From: Lethocerus indicus
Lineage: Eukaryota > Arthropoda > Insecta > Hemiptera > Belostomatidae
NCBI GenBank assembly: GCA_019843655.1
Contig: JACDQD010000001.1
Coordinates: 41,077,230-41,141,229 of the forward strand
Reading direction: 5' to 3'
Length of the DNA: 64,000 bases
Each line of letters starts with the position of its first letter. Position 1 is the stretch's first letter. The notes under the pieces are model-generated. The model was not told the DNA's origin and searched no databases. It saw only the letters and a program-made list of their open reading frames with translations. The position numbers and the translations under genes are program-made. This document shows positions 60,761 through 64,000 of this stretch, piece after piece.

Positions 60761-61500
60761 CTCCACAGTCATGGCCACCGCCGAACGAGTTCTCTTATTT
60801 TAAACCGATTTTCTACCCTTACGGGTATTTCCGCCCTCCGGACTTTATTTGAACTTTATACTTTTTATTTAAACTCGCCTAGGAATGCTCGAAATACCGC
60901 CTATCCTAGAAGAAAAACGCCCCCGGTTACATCCTCCGGTTGTGCGGTCGTTACACGTTTACGTTCGATTATTACATTATTCCGCGGATACTATCCTTTC
61001 CGCCGTTTTTCCTAGTTAATAATAAAACCCCCGGCCTGTCGAATCAACTTTACCTAACGTTTCTATGGATAAATAAAGTAACGAGGATTTTAATTCCGCG
61101 TTTTCCCAACAGAGAACAGCACAACTCGCCGCTCGTTTCGGTTGCCCGGTGACTGCTGGAAGGGCCGAAGTAAATAGAAGAAAACCGAAGCCGCTAGAAA
61201 TGTTCTTCGAATTTATTATTGATAACGCCCCGATAACGTATAAAAAATCTTTAAGAGAACCGACGCGGTATAATAATATTAACTTCGACTCGGCGAGTAA
61301 TTATATCTTCTATCTGTTCCGCAATATTTATTAACGCAAAAATATTGTTATATATGTTGCCCATAATTAAATTTATTCGGTAGAACTTATTCAGCGACCT
61401 GCTTTGCTCGACAACATATTTCAAAATGCGTACTTATTTAATCGTTAAATAATTTTCAATTGTTCATTTATACAACATATGTAAAAAAATGTGATTTTCA
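60761..61500. other. Gene-free transition segment
   Basis: GC falls from left to right and CpG is still present. No domain or splice structure was recognised. Confidence 0.4.
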
Positions 61501-61507
61501 TTTAAGA

Positions 61508-61548
61508 TTTATTTTTTGACTGATAAAATATAATAGATTTATTTTATT
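61508..61548 (-). terminator. Candidate polyadenylation signals for the minus-strand gene
   Basis: AATAAA reads on the minus strand at 61548-61543, 61543-61538 and 61513-61508. They lie close to where CpG depletion ends, which fits the 3' end of a transcript. AATAAA is common by chance in AT-rich DNA, so the position of the CpG boundary is the stronger argument. Confidence 0.35.
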
Positions 61549-61750
61549 TAAATTTTCGTATACGATGAATTAATTACCAGAAAGAAGTTTCTTATTACCC
61601 AGAGGTAATATACACAGCAAAAGAAATCTCTCTCGGTGGAAAAATGTAAATAAGTAAAAAATCAAAAAACTGGTAGACTAATGTTTTTCCAACTTTTCTA
61701 TTTAGTTATTTGAATTTTAAATGTTTATCCTATAATATACAAACATAAAA

Positions 61751-61799
61751 TTATGCTAATTTTGAATCCAGGCAGATTTTATCTTGGATTAATAGTATT
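61751..61799 (-). CDS. Candidate terminal exon (option B) of the minus-strand gene
   Basis: After the acceptor TTGCTTTAG (AG at 61801-61800), one base completes the split codon from the upstream exon. Sixteen codons follow, reading ILLIQDKICLDSKLA and then TAA at 61753-61751. It would leave a 3' UTR of about 0.2 kb to the AATAAA cluster. It competes with 62341-62311; both fit the phase, and only transcript data can decide. Confidence 0.3.
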
Positions 61800-62310
61800 C
61801 TAAAGCAATTTCATTGTGCTACACATTAATAACATTTTTAATAAGCAAGCTACATCAAAGGTTATTAAATGTTAATTTTCAGATTTGAATTATTTTTCAA
61901 TTTCATTCAAATGTTAAATGTCATTCTGTTTATGTGTGATGTGTTACATTACATCAAATATAACATAACACATGCAGATTTAGAATAGTATTTTTTAAAT
62001 ACTTAATACCTAAAAGATTTTAAAAGATACTGAATGTTTTGCATTGTGCTTCTCTAAACCCTAGCTTTGTTCCATTATAATTTTATATTACTATAACAAC
62101 TATAAGAATAATTAGGGTAATAAATAAATGCATTAGCTAAATAATGTGATACCATTTAATAATAATTTCAGAAATTAAAGTCCTACTCACAGTACTGCTC
62201 TTTTTTGAGGATTATTATCTTGTAATATATATTAAGCTTAATTAAGAACTAATTCTTCCTATGCTTGAAAATTTAGACTGGTTGAATTCTCGTATATTTT
62301 CTTACAATGT

Positions 62311-62341
62311 TCAAGCTTTACGTAGGAAATATATTTTGCCC
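62311..62341 (-). CDS. Candidate terminal exon (option A) of the minus-strand gene
   Basis: The acceptor GGTTTCAG ends at 62342. One base completes the split codon, then GKIYFLRKA and TGA at 62313-62311 follow. The intron (62412-62342) would be 71 nt, short but normal for insects. It is shorter than option B and implies a 3' UTR of about 0.8 kb. Confidence 0.25.
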
Positions 62342-62412
62342 CTGAAACCATTATTTTGTGTATTCTGTATCAATTTTACATTTTAGCGAGATTAAAAAGG
62401 TTTAATACTTAC

Positions 62413-62512
62413 AAGAAATTTGATGACTCTTCCACGCTGTTTGCTGCGAAATGAAGTTGTTTCAATAATACGAGGGCCATATCATACTGGGTTTGTAATG
62501 TTTCTTTTACTA
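62413..62512 (-). CDS. Candidate internal exon, unrecognised protein
   Basis: This is a 100-nt segment with acceptor TACTTAAG (AG at 62514-62513, after a pyrimidine-rich run) and donor CTT|GTAAGT (GT at 62412-62411). Only one of three frames is open. It enters with two bases of a split codon and leaves with two, and includes TLQTQYDMALVLLKQLHF and then SVEESSNF. The composition looks like a helical globular or repeat protein. I do not recognise the family. The exon keeps several CpGs while the surrounding introns have almost none, as expected under coding constraint in a methylated gene. Possible on its own by chance; support comes from phase agreement with 64000-63964. Confidence 0.5.
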
Positions 62513-62553
62513 CTTAAGTAGCAAAACAAAGATGTTTTCATTCGTGATATTTT

Positions 62554-62705
62554 CTGTCTCCACTCGTCAATTCAGTTCGAAGTTATTGCACCTTAGCGTC
62601 CTCGCCATCATGGGTAGCGGTCTTTGTAAGTAATACAGCGATGCGATTGTGCACACTATTACTTCGTAATACGGAGCGATCACACGTACATATATTTTGT
62701 TAGGT
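62554..62705 (+). mobile_element. SINE-like repeat D, copy 2, inside the candidate intron
   Basis: It begins TGTCTCCACTCGTCAATT and contains CTCGCCATCATGG, GTAAGTAATACAGCGATGCG and CACACTATTACTTCG. It matches 33411-33525 at both ends and in order. It is CpG-rich within CpG-depleted DNA, which suggests insertion after, or escape from, the process that removed CpG from its surroundings. Confidence 0.4.
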
Positions 62706-63637
62706 CGGTGCTCAGGACAAAATATGATAGAGAACAATAAAAACCGCAAGAGTTTTGATGCTCTTTAACTCCGCCAACTAAACGTTTATTCAAAAAGAGA
62801 TGCTACCAACCTAAATGTAGAAAATATTCACTTTCTACCAATTCCTAACAAACCTTCAATTTGTAACCAAAGAGCAACTTATTCAAATTACAACTAAGTC
62901 AAACAAATTTCCATATTTTAATAATTAATTAGTTCAAATCAAACAGGGTAATATTTAGTGTAAGTTTCTCAACAATTTAGATTATATACCAGACTATTAT
63001 GGATGTAATTTAGGGTGCTTAAAATTGATTTTGATTATTCTTCACAATTATGAAAATGTAGGCAAAAATGGGATCAAGAAAGACAAATATGTATTCCATT
63101 CAAGGTATAGAATGATGAAATTTAATTCCATAATGAGCTTGGGCTACTGCTAAATGCACTGTTATTCATCAAATTTATATAAATAAGTATAGTCAACGTC
63201 TGTACTCCTGAGCCTCCACATGTAAATAAATATATGTAATAAATAACCCTTGGACAAAAATATTGTCCCAGGATGTTGTTCTCAATCATTTTTAACATTC
63301 TAAAGTACAATAAATAAATTATATTATGGCTATATTAAATTTGTTATTTTAAATATAATTTATATAATTAGAATTTCATAGGGTTTACTTTCTACAATAA
63401 AACTGACATATTAGTAAATTTATTTATAATACTTGAATTACATAATATTTACAAATAAGTACTAAGAAGATTTTGTATTACAAACAATTACATAACCACC
63501 CTCAAATGTTAAAATATTTCATAATTTACCCATTAATTGTTACTGAAGGAACTGGCAATTGTTAATTTTATACAAAACTGAATGAGATAAGAAATGCACT
63601 ATGTATGTGCCAATGAGCTATGAACTGATGTATATGG

Positions 63638-63644
<7 letters not shown>

Positions 63645-63708
<64 letters not shown>

Positions 63709-63710
63709 AA
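63645..63710. repeat. (AT)n-(CA)n microsatellite
   Basis: About 55 bp of TA repeat followed by a short CA run, within the candidate intron. Confidence 0.95.
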
Positions 63711-63963
63711 ATATACTTGGATATTATCTTGGATGGACAGCGTTAGAACACTATTATATTAACCTAATAACGTGAATATAAGGTAACCAATGAAAAATGT
63801 TTTCTTACTCTAATCTAAATTTAAAAAAATCTAAATGATAAGGTATGCATAATATAATATTAAAATTACATACAAATTCAAATCATAATTATATTGAATT
63901 AAGCTAAGCACTGACAAACATAGTGAACACCAGCAATGAAAACCAACTGAATTCATTCCTTAC

Positions 63964-64000
63964 CATTATTAGGCAAAATGTAATTTAATTCATTTTCATT
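63964..64000 (-). CDS. Candidate exon, truncated by the window edge
   Basis: The last 37 bases on the minus strand read NENELNYILPNN and end ATG|GTAAGG, a good donor (GT at 63963-63962). The other two frames have stops, so the frame is unique. It leaves one base, which fits the two-base entry of the exon at 62512 and makes a valine codon. The rest of the gene lies beyond the right edge. The protein is not recognised. Confidence 0.45.

Larger units (their letters stand above)
62513..63963 (-). other. Candidate intron (phase 1), 1,451 nt
   Basis: It starts GTAAGG at 63963 and ends TTAAG at 62513. Most of it has no CpG (none at about 62790-63196 or 63200-63738), except for the SINE-like insertion at 62554-62705. 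It also contains the microsatellite at 63645-63710. An undetected small exon inside cannot be excluded. Confidence 0.4.

Noticed and set aside
62225..62310. Further minus-strand exon ending at GTGAGT near 62190
   Set aside because: Every acceptor tried upstream gives a stop in the frame required by the preceding exon.

Overview
The window looks like gene-poor animal nuclear DNA, most likely from an insect. It has no operons, Shine-Dalgarno-led genes or dense coding. Instead it has long (AT)n microsatellites, decayed copies of animal transposon families, several low-copy repeats, and at the right end a short stretch that reads like spliced exons. An insect with gene-body DNA methylation (for example a hymenopteran) would explain the contrast between the CpG-rich bulk and the CpG-poor right end. 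That assignment is inference.

Layout. 0.6-1.25 kb: a cluster of tRNA-like B-box motifs and a SINE-like tail. 1.9-2.7 kb: three degenerating tandem units of about 270 bp. 10.3, 13.8 and 19.5 kb: three copies of one dispersed repeat. 11.95-12.68 kb: a frameshifted non-LTR reverse transcriptase fossil. 16.85-18.96 kb: a 621-bp unit, tandemly duplicated, with its second copy split by about 0.9 kb of foreign sequence. 25.8 kb: a perfect 26-bp inverted repeat. 28 kb: a polypurine tract. 33.2-35.6 kb: two copies of another repeat around a Tc1/mariner deletion derivative with 62-bp terminal inverted repeats. 37.5 and 40.5 kb: a further repeat pair. 50.4-50.7 kb: a 173-bp tandem duplication. 59.8-60.8 kb: a GC- and CpG-rich peak.

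From about 61.64 kb to the end CpG almost disappears. The clearest gene candidate lies here, on the minus strand. Two exon-like segments (64000-63964 and 62512-62413) each have a single open frame, plausible donor sites and matching intron phases. Two alternative terminal exons and AATAAA signals near 61.5 kb follow. If real, this is the 3' end of a gene that enters from beyond the right edge. I do not recognise the protein.

Nearly all other open frames (60-150 codons) look like chance: they overlap on both strands, cross microsatellites or low-complexity tracts, or sit in GC-rich DNA where stops are rare. No tRNA, rRNA, CRISPR array or intact transposon was found. All repeat calls come from reading by eye, so boundaries are approximate and alignments are needed.
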